A stretch of 64,000 nucleotides of DNA from Xanthomonas prunicola (GCF_002846205.1 NZ_PHKV01000003.1:248001-312000), one strand, 5' to 3'. Positions 8,529-19,530 are shown, counted from the stretch's first letter. Program-made: numbers and translations. The notes: generated from the letters alone by a model not told the origin.

Positions 8529-8658
8529 GCCCCGACGGCGCCCTTGCGGCCCGTCGCCGAGGCCACTGACTACATCTACGGGGGCGGCGGCACGCTGCAC
8601 CGTCTCCTACTGGCGGAAACACTTCCGCCGCACGCATTCGTCCATATGAGGTAATTCC

Positions 8659-9537
8659 ATGGAAATCACTGCTTCCCTGGTCAAGGAACTGCGCGAGCGC
8701 ACCGGCGCCGGCATGATGGAGTGCAAGAAGGCACTCGTCGAAAACGCAGGCGACATCGACGCCGCGGCCGAGTGGCTGCGCAAGTCGGGCCTGGCCAAGG
8801 CCGACAAGAAGGCTGACCGCGTTGCCGCCGAAGGCCGCATCGCCACCGCCCAGACCGGCGGCAAGGCCGTGCTGGTCGAAGTCAATTCCGAGACCGACTT
8901 CGTCGCCAAGGACGAGAACTTCCTGGCCTTCACCGAGGTTGTGGCCAATGCCGCACTGAACTCGGATGCTGCCGATGCCGAAGCGCTCAAGAGCGTCAAG
9001 CTCGACAGCGGCGAGACCATCGAAGAGCGTCGCGCCGCGGTGATCGCCAAGGTTGGCGAAAACCTGCAGGTGCGTCGCCTGGTCCGTATCGATAGCGCCA
9101 ACAACGTCGCGGCCTACGTGCACGGCGGCCGTATCGGCGTGCTGGTCGAGCTGAAGGGTGGCGACGTCGAGCTGGCGCGCGGCATCGCGATGCACATCGC
9201 TGCGATGAACCCGCCGCACGTCAAGGCCTCCGACGTTCCGGCCGAATTCGTTGCCAAGGAAAAGGAAATCGAACTGGCCAAGATGTCTGAGAAGGACAAG
9301 GCCAAGCCGGCCGAAATCCTGGAAAAGATCATCAGCGGCAAGATCAGCAAGATCGTCAACGAAGTGACGCTGTACGGCCAGCCGTACGTGCTGAACACCG
9401 ACCAGACCGTCGAGCAGGCCGTCAAGGCCGCCGGCGCCGAAGTGGTCGGCTTCCAGCGCCTGGCCGTTGGCGAAGGCATCGAGAAGGTGGTGGAAGACTA
9501 CGCCGCCGAAGTGATGAAGCAGGCCGGTCTGGCCTGA
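8659..9537 (+). CDS. tsf: Translation elongation factor Ts
   Basis: 292 residues, normal for gammaproteobacteria. EF-Ts catalyses GDP release from EF-Tu. The N-terminal UBA-like domain has [16 protein letters not shown], and the core contact region has [13 protein letters not shown]. The C-terminal dimerisation region includes [11 protein letters not shown] and [12 protein letters not shown]. The ATG follows TGAGGTAATTCC. Second gene of the rpsB operon, closed by a strong terminator. Confidence 0.98.
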   Translation: MEITASLVKELRERTGAGMMECKKALVENAGDIDAAAEWLRKSGLAKADKKADRVAAEGRIATAQTGGKAVLVEVNSETDFVAKDENFLAFTEVVANAALNSDAADAEALKSVKLDSGETIEERRAAVIAKVGENLQVRRLVRIDSANNVAAYVHGGRIGVLVELKGGDVELARGIAMHIAAMNPPHVKASDVPAEFVAKEKEIELAKMSEKDKAKPAEILEKIISGKISKIVNEVTLYGQPYVLNTDQTVEQAVKAAGAEVVGFQRLAVGEGIEKVVEDYAAEVMKQAGLA

Positions 9538-9551
9538 TCTTCGCCACTCAG

Positions 9552-9583
9552 AAAAAAGCCGCGGCATGCCGCGGCTTTTTTTT
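9552..9583 (+). terminator. Rho-independent terminator of rpsB-tsf
   Basis: AAAAAAGCCGCGGC-ATG-CCGCGGCTTTTTTTT: a GC-rich stem with a short loop followed by eight T residues, 14 bases after the tsf stop. Confidence 0.92.
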
Positions 9584-9814
9584 GCCTGCACGCCACGCAT
9601 CCGCAGCGTGGCGCGAATCTGAAGCGACCGCATCCGGCAGCGTGACAAGCGGCCGCAACGCTACAGATGCGATCGGCATTGCCGTTACCTCAACGATGGC
9701 GACCGGGCTTTTGGCGTTCATCACGCACGTTTTCCTGCGCGGCGATGGCAGGACATGGCGCGCCCCACTCAACGACCACAGCTGTATGCTTGTGGTCACT
9801 GTCGGCGATGACTC

Positions 9815-11338
9815 ATGCAACCAGATCTCCAGGCCGCCCTGCACTACTGCCGTAACCTGCCATCGCCTCCCGGCATTGCGCTGCGCATCATCGAACTTGC
9901 GCAGGACCCGGATGTGGACATGACCACCACCGCCAACGTCATCGGCATGGACATGGCATTGACCGCGCGCATGTTGCGGGTGGCCAATTCGCCGCTGTAC
10001 GCCAGCCGCCGCCGCATCGACAACCTCGGCCAGGCGTTGACCATGCTCGGCCTCAACGCGACCCTGAGCCTGGCGCTGGGCTTTTCGATGGTGCACGGCG
10101 TACGCAGCACCTTCATCGCGCACCCGTTGCATGAGCGCATCTGGCGCCGCGCCGGCCTGTGTGCGTTGGCCAGCCGTATCCTGGGCCAGGCCTACGGCAT
10201 CCGCAAACCCGAAGAATTGATGTTGGCCGGTCTGCTGCAGGACATCGGCAAGCTGGCCCTGCTGCAAGGCGCGCCCGAGGTGTACGGGCCGCTGCTGGAA
10301 CACGCACCCGACAACGCATCATTGCTGGAAGCCGAACGCGAACACCTGGGCGCCACCCATGCAGAAGTCGGCGCGTGGCTCGCGCATCAGTGGCAGTTGC
10401 CGCCGTACCTGCAGAATGCGATCGCACAGAGCGAAGAAGAACCGGCGAGCCTGGAGCCTTTCATGGCCTGCGTGGCGCTGTCCGGACGCTTGGCCGATAT
10501 CTGGCTCTCGGCCAGTGCGGTCACCGCCACCGAACATGCCCAGCGGCAGGCCCAGGACGTGCTGGAGCTGGATGCCGAACGCTTCGAGAAAGTGATCGAA
10601 CGCATCGCCGAATCACTACCGGAACTGGAGGCACTGTTCGACATCCGCGTGCCGCAACCCGAGCACATCCAGATGATCTTCGAGCAGGCACGCGAGCTGG
10701 CGATGCTGCGCAGCCTGCGTGAATTGCAGGACGTGGCCGAAGCGCGCCGGCATGCCGACGAATCGGAAAACCGCATGCGCCACTTGGCCGAACAGGCCAG
10801 CCGCGATGCGCTGACCGGAGTGTTCAACCGGCATCAGCTCGACACCGCGCTGACGCATGAATTCGAACTGGCCTCGCGCCAGGGCTGGCCGCTGTCGATC
10901 GCCTTCATCGACCTGGACGACTTCAAGCGCGTCAACGATGCGCACGGGCATCTGGTCGGCGATGAAGTGTTGCGCAACTTCGCGCAAACGCTGCAACGGA
11001 TGGTGCGCACCAGCGATCTGGTGGCGCGCTATGGCGGCGAAGAATTCCTGGTGATCCTGCCCAATACGCCCGCCGATGCGGCGTTGATGGTGATCGAACG
11101 CATCCTGACCGAAACCGCACGTACGCCGATGGCGCAACTGCCGGGCGGCCCGTTGCATATCACCTTCTCCGCAGGCCTTGCCACGCATGGCGGTGTCGAG
11201 CGCCAGTTCGAAAGCATCGAACATTTATTGCAGGCGGCAGACAGCACGCTGTATCGCTCCAAGCATCGTGGCCGCAACCGCGTCACTGCCTACGATGCGA
11301 CCGATATCCCGACACCGCCAAACCCGCGCGCACACTGA
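9815..11338 (+). CDS. HDOD-domain diguanylate cyclase
   Basis: 507 residues, soluble. The N-terminal HDOD domain (about residues 5-270) has ALHYCRNLPSPPGIALRIIELAQDPD and LTARMLRVANSPLY, characteristic of this signalling fold. A charged helical linker (about 285-335) follows. The C-terminal GGDEF domain (about 335-495) has DALTGVFNRHQLD, FIDLDDFKRVND and the active-site variant GGEEF near residue 406, so c-di-GMP synthesis is expected. No RXXD inhibitory site is evident just upstream of the GGEEF. It sits alone between the tsf terminator and pyrH. Regulation by HDOD input is inferred. Confidence 0.92.
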   Translation: MQPDLQAALHYCRNLPSPPGIALRIIELAQDPDVDMTTTANVIGMDMALTARMLRVANSPLYASRRRIDNLGQALTMLGLNATLSLALGFSMVHGVRSTFIAHPLHERIWRRAGLCALASRILGQAYGIRKPEELMLAGLLQDIGKLALLQGAPEVYGPLLEHAPDNASLLEAEREHLGATHAEVGAWLAHQWQLPPYLQNAIAQSEEEPASLEPFMACVALSGRLADIWLSASAVTATEHAQRQAQDVLELDAERFEKVIERIAESLPELEALFDIRVPQPEHIQMIFEQARELAMLRSLRELQDVAEARRHADESENRMRHLAEQASRDALTGVFNRHQLDTALTHEFELASRQGWPLSIAFIDLDDFKRVNDAHGHLVGDEVLRNFAQTLQRMVRTSDLVARYGGEEFLVILPNTPADAALMVIERILTETARTPMAQLPGGPLHITFSAGLATHGGVERQFESIEHLLQAADSTLYRSKHRGRNRVTAYDATDIPTPPNPRAH

Positions 11339-11445
11339 GCAACTGGTCACGCCGCTGCCAACAAAGGAATTTTTACCACGCCAGGTGACGGGCTTCCGCT
11401 AGAATTGCCGGCGTTTGTCGATCCCCTACCCCCGAGGTCTCCCCC

Positions 11446-12168
11446 ATGTCCGAACTTTCCTATCGCCGCATTCTTCTCAAACTTTCCGGGGAGGCGCTGA
11501 TGGGAGACGGGGATTACGGCATCGACCCCAAGGTCATCAATCGCCTTGCGCATGAAGTGATCGAAGCCCAGCAGGCTGGCGCGCAAGTGGCGCTGGTGAT
11601 CGGCGGCGGCAACATCTTCCGCGGCGCCGGCCTGGCTGCCAGCGGCATGGACCGCGTTACCGGCGACCACATGGGCATGCTGGCCACCGTGATCAATGCG
11701 CTGGCGATGCAGGACGCGCTGGAAAAGCTCGGCGCCAAGGTGCGCGTGATGAGCGCGATCAAGATCAACGACGTCTGCGAGGATTTCATCCGCCGTCGTG
11801 CGATCCGCCATCTGGAAAAGGGCCGCCTTGCGATCTTCGCCGCCGGCACCGGCAACCCGTTCTTCACCACCGACTCGGGCGCAGCGCTGCGCGCGATCGA
11901 GATCGGCGCCGACCTCCTGCTCAAGGCAACCAAGGTCGACGGCGTCTACGACAAAGACCCGAAGAAGCACACCGACGCGGTGCGCTACGACAGCCTGACC
12001 TACGATCAGGTGATCATGCAGGGCCTGGAAGTCATGGATACCGCCGCCTTCGCCCTGGCGCGCGACAGTGACCTGCCGCTGCGCATCTTCGGCATGAGCG
12101 AGCCGGGCGTGCTGCTGCGCATCCTGCACGGCGAACAGATCGGCACCTTGGTGCAGGGCCGGAGCTGA
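11446..12168 (+). CDS. pyrH: Uridylate kinase (UMP kinase)
   Basis: 240 residues, normal length. It phosphorylates UMP to UDP as a homohexamer and is the first committed step after UMP towards UTP/CTP. Visible motifs: [13 protein letters not shown] (phosphate-binding start), [45 protein letters not shown] and [15 protein letters not shown]. The ATG follows a purine-rich GAGGTCTCCCCC. It starts the pyrH-frr block typical of proteobacteria. Confidence 0.98.
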   Translation: MSELSYRRILLKLSGEALMGDGDYGIDPKVINRLAHEVIEAQQAGAQVALVIGGGNIFRGAGLAASGMDRVTGDHMGMLATVINALAMQDALEKLGAKVRVMSAIKINDVCEDFIRRRAIRHLEKGRLAIFAAGTGNPFFTTDSGAALRAIEIGADLLLKATKVDGVYDKDPKKHTDAVRYDSLTYDQVIMQGLEVMDTAAFALARDSDLPLRIFGMSEPGVLLRILHGEQIGTLVQGRS

Positions 12169-12170
12169 GG

Positions 12171-12201
12171 GCGGGAATCTGGGATCGGGATTGGGGATTC
12201 G
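12171..12201 (+). repeat. Dispersed repeat copy after pyrH
   Basis: GCGGGAATCTGGGATCGGGATTGGGGATTCG, a slightly degenerate copy of the GAATCGGG repeat, directly after the pyrH stop. No inverted partner is seen before frr. Confidence 0.65.
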
Positions 12202-12316
12202 TTAGAGCGCAGTGCTGGCGCCTGCGTTGACGCCTGTCCGTCGAGCGCCTTCAGCGGCAAGTGAACCGGCTGCGCGGGTCCTGACGACCCGCGAGTCGTG
12301 AAACCCCAGTCCCGGC

Positions 12317-12322
12317 TATAAT
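12317..12322 (+). promoter_or_regulatory. Probable -10 element for frr
   Basis: Consensus TATAAT 32 bases upstream of the frr start. No good -35 hexamer is seen at 16-18 bases, so it is either an extended or weak promoter. It would allow frr and the genes behind it to be transcribed separately from pyrH. Confidence 0.45.
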
Positions 12323-12353
12323 CTCCGGATTCAGCTCCACACGGATTCCGGCG

Positions 12354-12911
12354 ATGCTCACCCAGATCAAACAAGACGCGCTCACGCGCATGACCAAGAG
12401 CATCGATGCTCTGCGCCATTCCCTGACCACTATTCGTACCGGCCGCGCCTCGCCGGCGCTGCTGGACGGCATCAAGGTCAAGGCCTACGGCACCGACACG
12501 CCCCTGAATCAGGTTGCCAGCATCAGCGTGTCCGAAGGCCGCTCGCTGGTCATCAGCCTGTTCGACAAGGGCATGATCAAGGACGTGGAAAAAGCCATTT
12601 ATGCCTCGGATCTGGGCCTGACCCCGACCGTGGTCGGCACCGTGATCCGTCTGAACCTGCCGCCGCTGACCGAGGAGCGCCGCAAGGAGCTCAGCAAGTC
12701 CGTGCATGGCGAAGGCGAAGACAGCAAGGTCGCCATCCGCAACATCCGTCGCGATGCCAACCAGCAGGTCAAGGATCTGCTCAAGGACAAGGCCGTCACC
12801 GAAGACGAAGCCCGCAGCGCCGAAGACGACATCCAGAAGCTCACCGACAAGGCGATCAAGGATGTGGATGAGGTCGTCAAGGCCAAGGAACAGGAACTGA
12901 TGACGGTCTGA
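12354..12911 (+). CDS. frr: Ribosome recycling factor
   Basis: 185 residues, exactly the family size. It splits post-termination ribosomes together with EF-G. Conserved segments: [24 protein letters not shown] helix ([18 protein letters not shown]), [23 protein letters not shown] and the C-terminal helix [26 protein letters not shown]. Followed 2 bases later by uppS. Confidence 0.98.
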   Translation: MLTQIKQDALTRMTKSIDALRHSLTTIRTGRASPALLDGIKVKAYGTDTPLNQVASISVSEGRSLVISLFDKGMIKDVEKAIYASDLGLTPTVVGTVIRLNLPPLTEERRKELSKSVHGEGEDSKVAIRNIRRDANQQVKDLLKDKAVTEDEARSAEDDIQKLTDKAIKDVDEVVKAKEQELMTV

Positions 12912-12913
12912 TC

Positions 12914-13690
12914 GTGGCATCGCCTGCCATGCATCCAGTCCCCTCTGCTGCTGACATACCGCGCCACATTGCCATCATCATGGATGGCAATGGGCGTTGG
13001 GCGCAGCGTCGGCGTCGTCCGCGCGTGATCGGCCACCGTGCTGGTGCGCGCGCGGTCAATCGCACGATCGATTTCTGCCTGGAAAAAGGCGTATCGGCGC
13101 TTACCCTGTTCGCGTTCTCCAGTGAAAACTGGGGCCGTCCGCAGGATGAGGTCGACGCGCTGATGAAGCTGTTCCTGCATGCGCTCGACCGCGAGGTTGA
13201 AGAACTGCAGCGGCGTGGCGTGCAGGTGCGCTTCATCGGTGACCGCAGCCGCTTCGCCGCACCGTTGCGCGACCGCATGGCCGGTGCCGAGCGCAGCACC
13301 GCCGCCAATTCACGGTTGGTGCTGAGCATCGCGGCCAGTTACGGCGGACGCCAGGACATCGCCGCAGCTGCCCGCGCGTTGGCCGAAGACGTCGCCGCCG
13401 GCCGCCTGCAACCGCAGCAGATCGACGAAGCACTGCTGTCCAGCCGGGTCGCCCTGGCCGACCTGCCGGCGCCGGATCTGTTCATCCGCACCGGTGGCGA
13501 TACCCGCATCAGCAATTTCCTGTTGTGGCAGCTGGCATACACCGAGCTGTGGTTCACCGAAACCCTGTGGCCGGAGTTCGATGCCGGCGTGCTGCAGCAA
13601 GCGCTGGACGACTATGCCGGGCGCGAACGCCGCTTCGGCCTGACCAGTGCACAGATCGCCGACAAGGCGACGGAGACGTCCTCCGCATGA
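12914..13690 (+). CDS. uppS: Undecaprenyl diphosphate synthase (cis-prenyltransferase)
   Basis: 258 residues from GTG 12914; ATG 12929 gives 253 residues and is an alternative. It makes the C55 carrier lipid for peptidoglycan and O-antigen. Signatures: [14 protein letters not shown] with the catalytic aspartate, [22 protein letters not shown], and the C-terminal [24 protein letters not shown]...W. Soluble, membrane-associated. Its stop overlaps the cdsA start (ATGA). Confidence 0.97.
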   Translation: MASPAMHPVPSAADIPRHIAIIMDGNGRWAQRRRRPRVIGHRAGARAVNRTIDFCLEKGVSALTLFAFSSENWGRPQDEVDALMKLFLHALDREVEELQRRGVQVRFIGDRSRFAAPLRDRMAGAERSTAANSRLVLSIAASYGGRQDIAAAARALAEDVAAGRLQPQQIDEALLSSRVALADLPAPDLFIRTGGDTRISNFLLWQLAYTELWFTETLWPEFDAGVLQQALDDYAGRERRFGLTSAQIADKATETSSA

Positions 13691-14514
13691 CCAAGACCCG
13701 CGTGATTGCCGCGCTGATCATGGCGCCGCTCGCGATTTGCGCGATCGTGCTGCTGCCTACCCAATGGCTGGCAGCGCTGGCGGCGATCCTGTTCCTGACC
13801 GGCCTGTGGGAGTGGCTCAAGCTCTCCGGCATCGACGACAGCCTGCCGCGCACCGTGCTGCTGATGCTCAATCTGCTGCTGATGGTGCTGATGGTGTGGG
13901 CCTCGGCCGGCTCCATGGTGTTGTTTCAGATCGCGTCGCTCGTGGGCGTGGCGTGGTGGTTGCTGGCACTGCTGTGGCTGCGCTTTTTCACCTTCGGTGC
14001 CGATCATGGCAATGGTCAGGCGCGTGCGCTCAAGCTGGCCGCCGGCACCCTGGCGGTGCTGCCGGCATGGGCGGCACTGGTGTTGCTGCATGCCAGCCCG
14101 GAGAAAGGCAACCTGTGGCTGCTGACCGCGCTGACCATGGTGTGGGCGGCCGACTCCGGCGCCTATTTCGCAGGCCGCGCGTTCGGCAAGCACAAGCTCG
14201 CGCCGCGTGTCAGCCCCAACAAGACCATCGAAGGGTTGCTCGGCGGGATGCTTGCTGGCATTGCGGTCGCTTGCGCGTTCGGCTGGCTGGCCGGGCTGAC
14301 GCTGGCGCATGTGCCGCAGCTGGTGCTGGTTTCTGCGCTGGCAGTGCTGGCATCGGTGCTGGGCGACCTGTTCGAGAGCCTGCTCAAGCGTCACGCCGGC
14401 GCCAAGGACTCGGGCACGCTGATCCCGGGCCACGGCGGCGTGCTGGACCGGATCGACGGCGTGCTCGCCGCCCTGCCGGTGTTCGCACTCGGCAAGGAAA
14501 TTCTCGGATTCTAG
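13687..14514 (+). CDS. cdsA: Phosphatidate cytidylyltransferase
   Basis: 275 residues, integral inner-membrane protein with about eight hydrophobic segments. It converts phosphatidate and CTP to CDP-diacylglycerol, the precursor of all phospholipids. The C-terminal CDP-DAG synthase signature is present: [36 protein letters not shown], with [31 protein letters not shown] before it. The start is set by the 4-base overlap with uppS and the membrane N-terminus [17 protein letters not shown]. Confidence 0.97.
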   Translation: MTKTRVIAALIMAPLAICAIVLLPTQWLAALAAILFLTGLWEWLKLSGIDDSLPRTVLLMLNLLLMVLMVWASAGSMVLFQIASLVGVAWWLLALLWLRFFTFGADHGNGQARALKLAAGTLAVLPAWAALVLLHASPEKGNLWLLTALTMVWAADSGAYFAGRAFGKHKLAPRVSPNKTIEGLLGGMLAGIAVACAFGWLAGLTLAHVPQLVLVSALAVLASVLGDLFESLLKRHAGAKDSGTLIPGHGGVLDRIDGVLAALPVFALGKEILGF

Positions 14515-14516
14515 GC

Positions 14517-15707
14517 ATGGCTGGCACTTCTCTTCGTCAGGTCGCCGTATTCGGCGCCACCGGCTCGATTGGCGCATCGGCGCTGGACGTGATCGCACGT
14601 CACCCGCAGCGGCTGCGCGCCAGCGTGCTATCGGCCGGCAGCAAGGTCGAGGACCTGCTGGCGCTGTGCGCCACCCACCGGCCTGCGCATGCGGTGATCG
14701 CCGATGCGTCGCTGTACCCGGCCCTGCGGGATGGCCTGCGCGTGCTTGGGCTGGCGACGCAGGCGCATGCCGGCGCCGAGGCGCTGGACGTACTGGCTGG
14801 CAGCGACGCGTGCGACACCGTGGTGGCGGCGATCGTGGGCGCGGCCGGGCTGCCGTCCACCCTGGCCGCAGCCCGCGCCGGCAAGCGCCTGTTGCTGGCC
14901 AACAAGGAATCGATGGTGCTGGCCGGCGAGCTGCTGACCCGCACTGCAGCCGTCGCTGGTGCTGAAATCATCCCGATCGACAGCGAACACAGCGCCATCT
15001 TCCAGTGCCTGCGCTCCTGCGACGCCAGCCGCGGCGTGCGGCGGGTGATCCTGACCGCCTCCGGCGGACCGTTCCGCGGCTGGGACCGCGCCGCGCTGGC
15101 GGCGGTCACGCCTGCGCAGGCAGTGGCGCATCCCAAGTGGTCGATGGGGCCCAAGATCTCGGTGGATTCGGCCACCCTGATGAACAAGGGCCTGGAAGTC
15201 ATCGAGGCGCACCATCTGTTCGGCCTGCCGGGCGAACAGATCGATGTGCTGGTACACCCACAAAGTCTGGTGCATTCGCTGGTGGAATTCGTCGACGGCT
15301 CCACCCTGGCCCAGCTTGGCCTGCCGGACATGCGCACCACCCTGGCGGTAGGACTTGCCTGGCCGGAGCGGGTCGAATCCGGGGTCGGCGGGCTGGACCT
15401 GCTCAGTCAGGGCCGGCTGGATTTCGAGGCCCCGGACACCGTCGCATTCCCGTGCCTGCGCCTGGCCTGGGACGCATTACGGGCTGGCGGTACCGCGCCG
15501 GCGATCCTGAACGCGGCCAACGAAGTCGCTGTTTCAGCGTTTCTTCAGGGCCAGGTGGGTTTCCTAGCGATCCCTGCGTTGGTCGAACACACACTGACAA
15601 CGCTCCCGCGGCACAATGCCGACACCCTCGACACCCTGCTTTTTGCCGATGCGCAAGCCCGGCAAATCACTGAACGCGCCCTCGCCCACCACGCCCTTCA
15701 TGCCTGA
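14517..15707 (+). CDS. dxr: 1-deoxy-D-xylulose 5-phosphate reductoisomerase
   Basis: 396 residues. Second step of the MEP isoprenoid pathway, NADPH- and metal-dependent. NADPH-binding [16 protein letters not shown] at the N-terminus, [13 protein letters not shown], the metal/substrate region [21 protein letters not shown] and [28 protein letters not shown]. It starts 2 bases after cdsA. It feeds the upstream uppS step through IPP/DMAPP, so the cluster makes functional sense. Confidence 0.97.
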   Translation: MAGTSLRQVAVFGATGSIGASALDVIARHPQRLRASVLSAGSKVEDLLALCATHRPAHAVIADASLYPALRDGLRVLGLATQAHAGAEALDVLAGSDACDTVVAAIVGAAGLPSTLAAARAGKRLLLANKESMVLAGELLTRTAAVAGAEIIPIDSEHSAIFQCLRSCDASRGVRRVILTASGGPFRGWDRAALAAVTPAQAVAHPKWSMGPKISVDSATLMNKGLEVIEAHHLFGLPGEQIDVLVHPQSLVHSLVEFVDGSTLAQLGLPDMRTTLAVGLAWPERVESGVGGLDLLSQGRLDFEAPDTVAFPCLRLAWDALRAGGTAPAILNAANEVAVSAFLQGQVGFLAIPALVEHTLTTLPRHNADTLDTLLFADAQARQITERALAHHALHA

Positions 15708-15733
15708 TCGATCCACGCACGCGAGCTGCACAC

Positions 15734-17080
15734 ATGGGTGACTTCATCGGTTCGGTCTGGTGGATGATCGTCAGCCTGGGCGTGTTGGTGACCTTCCATG
15801 AATTCGGGCATTTCTGGGTCGCGCGACGCTGCGGGGTCAAGGTGCTGCGTTTTTCGGTGGGCTTCGGCAAACCGTTGTGGATGCGCCGCGACCGCCACGG
15901 CACCGAGTTCGTGGTTGCCGCCATTCCGCTGGGCGGCTACGTCAAGATGCTCGACGAGCGCGAAGGCGACGTGCATCCGGCCGAGCTGGACCAGGCCTTC
16001 AATCGCAAGACCGTGTGGCAGCGCATTGCCATCGTGGCGGCCGGCCCCATCGCCAACCTGTTGCTGTGCATGGCGATGCTGTGGGCGATGTTTGTGGTGG
16101 GTAAGCAGGATTATTCGGCCACCGTCGGCCGTGCCGATGGGCTGGCCGCCGAAGCCGGGCTGACGCCGGGCGAGCGCATCGTGCGCATCGACGGCCGTAG
16201 CGTGAGCAGCTGGAGTGACGCCAGCATGCAGCTCACCACCGCGGCAATGGACAAGCGCGATGTCCGCGTGCTGACCGCCTCCGACGCTGCGAGCAGCAGC
16301 GAACACACCTTGCGCCTGTCGCAGTTGCCGGTCGGCTTCGACGAGCGCCGGGTGGCTGCGCTGGCCGGCATCGGCTGGCAGTTCATGTTGCAGCCGCCGG
16401 TGATCGCCGAAGTGGTGAAGGGCTCGGTATCCGACGGCCTGCTCAAGCCGGGCGACCGCATCGTGGCCATCGACGGCCAGCCGATCCGCTCGGCCGACGA
16501 CATCATTCCGCAAGTGCAGGCGCTGGGCGCGCATGGCGGCCCGGGCATGATCGAGGTGGCGCGCGGCGAAGACCGTCTGGCACTGGAAATCGCCCCACGC
16601 AAGTCGCCGCAGGGCCAGTGGATGATCGGCGTGCGTCCGGCTGCCGCGCCGGCCCCGGAATACGACAGCCGTCAGCAATACGGGCTGTTCGCCGCCGTGC
16701 CGGCTGCGATCCGTGAAACCGGCCGAATGACGGCCGATTCGCTGGGCATGATGAAGCGCATGCTGACCGGCCAGGCCTCGGTCAAGAACATCTCCGGCCC
16801 GGTCACCATTGCCCGCGCCGCCAATGCATCGGCCGAACGCGGGCTCGACTGGTTCCTGTATTTCCTGGGATTGCTGTCGCTCAGCCTGGCGATCATCAAC
16901 CTGATGCCCATCCCGATCTTGGACGGGGGGCATCTGCTGTATTACCTTATCGAGTTGATCAAGGGCAGCCCGATCAGCGAACGGGCCATGATTGCAGGAC
17001 AATACGTCGGCCTGGCGGTCCTGGCCGGGTTGATGGGACTGGCGTTCTACAACGACATCCTCGGCCTGGTTCCACGATGA
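15734..17080 (+). CDS. rseP: RIP zinc metalloprotease RseP
   Basis: 448 residues, inner-membrane site-2 protease that cleaves RseA to release the envelope-stress sigma factor. The catalytic HEFGH lies at residues 22-26 in the first membrane helix. Two PDZ domains are in the periplasmic middle (about residues 120-300: ADGLAAEAGLTPGERIVRIDG and KGSVSDGLLKPGDRIVAIDG). The second active-site motif NLMPIPILDGGH is near residue 400 and supplies the third zinc ligand. Adjacent to bamA, as in most gammaproteobacteria. Confidence 0.97.
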   Translation: MGDFIGSVWWMIVSLGVLVTFHEFGHFWVARRCGVKVLRFSVGFGKPLWMRRDRHGTEFVVAAIPLGGYVKMLDEREGDVHPAELDQAFNRKTVWQRIAIVAAGPIANLLLCMAMLWAMFVVGKQDYSATVGRADGLAAEAGLTPGERIVRIDGRSVSSWSDASMQLTTAAMDKRDVRVLTASDAASSSEHTLRLSQLPVGFDERRVAALAGIGWQFMLQPPVIAEVVKGSVSDGLLKPGDRIVAIDGQPIRSADDIIPQVQALGAHGGPGMIEVARGEDRLALEIAPRKSPQGQWMIGVRPAAAPAPEYDSRQQYGLFAAVPAAIRETGRMTADSLGMMKRMLTGQASVKNISGPVTIARAANASAERGLDWFLYFLGLLSLSLAIINLMPIPILDGGHLLYYLIELIKGSPISERAMIAGQYVGLAVLAGLMGLAFYNDILGLVPR

Positions 17081-17163
17081 AGCTGCTCCACTCTTTCCGC
17101 CTGTTGTCGTCGTCATACGCCGGCATCCAGCAACACCCGAATACGACTCCAACCGGATGTGAC

Positions 17164-19530
17164 ATGACGCGTCTTCCCACTCGCCGCCTGCTTGCCCTCG
17201 CTCTTGCCGCCGGCCTCAGCCTGCCGGCCGTTGCCCTGGCCGCCGAGCCGTTCGTTGCCAGCGACATCCGCGTCGACGGCCTGCAGCGCATTGCCTCCGG
17301 CACCGTGTTCACCTATCTGCCGGTGAACCGCGGCGACACCGTGGACGATGCCAAGGTGGCCGACTCGATCCGTGCGCTGTACCGCACCGGCTTCTTCGAG
17401 GACGTGCAGCTGGATCGCCAGGGCAACATCCTGGTGATCACGGTCAAGGAGCGTCCGGCGATCAACAAGCTCACCGTGACCGGCAACAAGGACATCAAGT
17501 CCGAGGAACTGCTCAAGGGCCTGGGCGACATCGGCCTGACCGAGGGCGGTACCTTCGACCGCCTGAGCCTGGACCGCGTGACCCAGGAACTGACCCGCCA
17601 GTACAACAACCGCGGCAAGTACAACGTGGAAATCACCCCAACGGTGAGCCCGCTGGACCGCAACCGCGTCGATGTGGCCATCGCGATCAAGGAAGGCAAG
17701 GCGGCCAAGATCCGCCACGTCAATCTGATCGGTACCGAGAAGTTCGCCAACGAGGACATCCTGGACAACTGGGAATCCAAGGAACACAACTGGGCTTCGT
17801 GGTACCGCCGCGACGATCAATACTCCAAGGAAAAAATGTCCGGCGACCTGGAGAAGCTCAACTCCTGGTACCTGGACCGTGGCTATGTGGACTTCAGCAT
17901 CGACTCCACCCAGGTCTCGATCAGCCCCGACAAGCGCGACATGTTCATCAGCGCCGGCGTCACCGAGGGTGAGCAGTACAAGATTTCCGAGATCAAGGTC
18001 ACCGGCGACACCGTGCTGCCGCAGGCCGACATCGAGCGCCTGGTGATCCCCAAGGCCGGCGACATCTTCTCGCGTGCGCTGCTGGAGTACACCTCCGATG
18101 CGATCACCAACACGTTGAGCAACGTCGGTTATGCGTTCGCCAAGGTCAACCCGATCCCGACCCCGAACCGCGAAGACCGCACGGTGGCGGTGAACCTGCA
18201 GGTGGTGCCCGGCCCGCGCGTGACCGTGCGCCGCATCCTCTACAAGGGCAATAGCCGTACCTCCGATGAAGTCTTGCGCCGCGAAATGCGCCAGTTCGAA
18301 AACACCTGGTACTCGCAGGCGGCGATCGACCGTTCCAAGATCCGTCTGCAGCGCCTGGGCTACTTCGAAAGCGTCGACGTGGAAACCCCTGCGGTGCCCG
18401 GCAGCAACGACCAGGTCGACGTGGTCTACAACGTCAAGGAGACCACCTCCGGCAGCTTCGTGTTCGGCCTGGGTTACTCGCAGAGTTTCGGTGTGACCAC
18501 CTCGGTGCAGTTGTCGCAGAACAACTTCCTGGGCGGCGGCAACCGCGTGGCAGTGGAGGCCTCGCGCAGCAGCTATCAGCAGCGCTATGCGTTCTCCTAC
18601 ACCAACCCGTTCTTTACCGACGATGGCGTGTCGCTGGGCTACAACCTGTCCTGGCGGTCGCTGGATTATTCGGACTTCAACACCGCCCAGTACAACAGCA
18701 AGAACGGTTCGGCGCAGGTGGTATTCGGCGTGCCGATTACCGAGAACGACACCGTCTCGGCGATGGTCGGCATCGACAGCAATCAGATCAACACGTTCCA
18801 GGGCCAGACTCCCCAGTCGATCATCGACTACATCGATGCAGTCGGTACGCGCACCTTCCACGCCTGGCGCACCGAATTGGGTTGGGCGCGCGACACTCGC
18901 AACGATTTCTTCATGCCAACGCGCGGCATGTACCAGCGTGTGGGCCTGGAAACCACCCTGCCCGGCTCCACGGTCGAGTACTACAAGCTCAACTACCAGA
19001 TCTCCAACTATTGGCCGATCATCCCGGCGCTGGTGTTGAACACGCGCTTCGAGCTGGGCTATGGCGATAGCTACGGCAAGGACAGCACCCGCGTGTTGAC
19101 CAACCCGGATGGGTCGACCCGGACCGTCACCGCCAGCGGCCTGCCGTTCTATGAGAACTTCTACGCTGGCGGCACCAATTCGGTACGTGGTTTCGAAGAC
19201 AACACCTTAGGTCCACGCTCGGAGCGCACCTTGAACTACAACCGCGGCCAGCCGCTGGGTGGTTCGTTCAAGACGGTGGGCTCGGTGGAAATGTATTTCC
19301 CGAAGCTGTTCGACAGCCCGTCGGCGCGCATTTCGGCGTTCTTCGACTTCGGTAACGTGTACAACGGCGTGGACAACTTCAAGGCGAACGAGCTGCGTGC
19401 GTCCACCGGTGTGGCGCTGTTGTGGCGTGCCCCGGTCGGCCCCATTTCGATCAGCTACGCGTTCCCGCTGAAGAAGGAAGACAACGACGAGATCGAGCGT
19501 CTGCAGTTCACCTTCGGCGGTCAGTTCTAA
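17164..19530 (+). CDS. bamA: Outer-membrane protein assembly factor BamA
   Basis: 788 residues. Central Omp85 component that folds and inserts beta-barrel proteins. The ATG at 17164 gives a clean signal peptide (MTRLPTRRLLALALAAGLSL...ALA) before AEPFVASDIRVDGLQRI; the in-frame ATG at 17077 would bury it. Five POTRA repeats cover about residues 27-430 (for example IKVTGDTVLPQADIERLV and RRILYKGNSRTSDEVLRREMRQ). The C-terminal barrel has the lid-loop motif VRGFEDNTLGP and the terminal phenylalanine FTFGGQF. A strong terminator follows directly. Confidence 0.97.
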   Translation: MTRLPTRRLLALALAAGLSLPAVALAAEPFVASDIRVDGLQRIASGTVFTYLPVNRGDTVDDAKVADSIRALYRTGFFEDVQLDRQGNILVITVKERPAINKLTVTGNKDIKSEELLKGLGDIGLTEGGTFDRLSLDRVTQELTRQYNNRGKYNVEITPTVSPLDRNRVDVAIAIKEGKAAKIRHVNLIGTEKFANEDILDNWESKEHNWASWYRRDDQYSKEKMSGDLEKLNSWYLDRGYVDFSIDSTQVSISPDKRDMFISAGVTEGEQYKISEIKVTGDTVLPQADIERLVIPKAGDIFSRALLEYTSDAITNTLSNVGYAFAKVNPIPTPNREDRTVAVNLQVVPGPRVTVRRILYKGNSRTSDEVLRREMRQFENTWYSQAAIDRSKIRLQRLGYFESVDVETPAVPGSNDQVDVVYNVKETTSGSFVFGLGYSQSFGVTTSVQLSQNNFLGGGNRVAVEASRSSYQQRYAFSYTNPFFTDDGVSLGYNLSWRSLDYSDFNTAQYNSKNGSAQVVFGVPITENDTVSAMVGIDSNQINTFQGQTPQSIIDYIDAVGTRTFHAWRTELGWARDTRNDFFMPTRGMYQRVGLETTLPGSTVEYYKLNYQISNYWPIIPALVLNTRFELGYGDSYGKDSTRVLTNPDGSTRTVTASGLPFYENFYAGGTNSVRGFEDNTLGPRSERTLNYNRGQPLGGSFKTVGSVEMYFPKLFDSPSARISAFFDFGNVYNGVDNFKANELRASTGVALLWRAPVGPISISYAFPLKKEDNDEIERLQFTFGGQF

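Noticed and set aside
17113..18861. Long minus-strand frame opposite bamA
   Set aside because: Antisense shadow of a confirmed gene; repetitive Val/Asp/His-rich composition without signal or motif.
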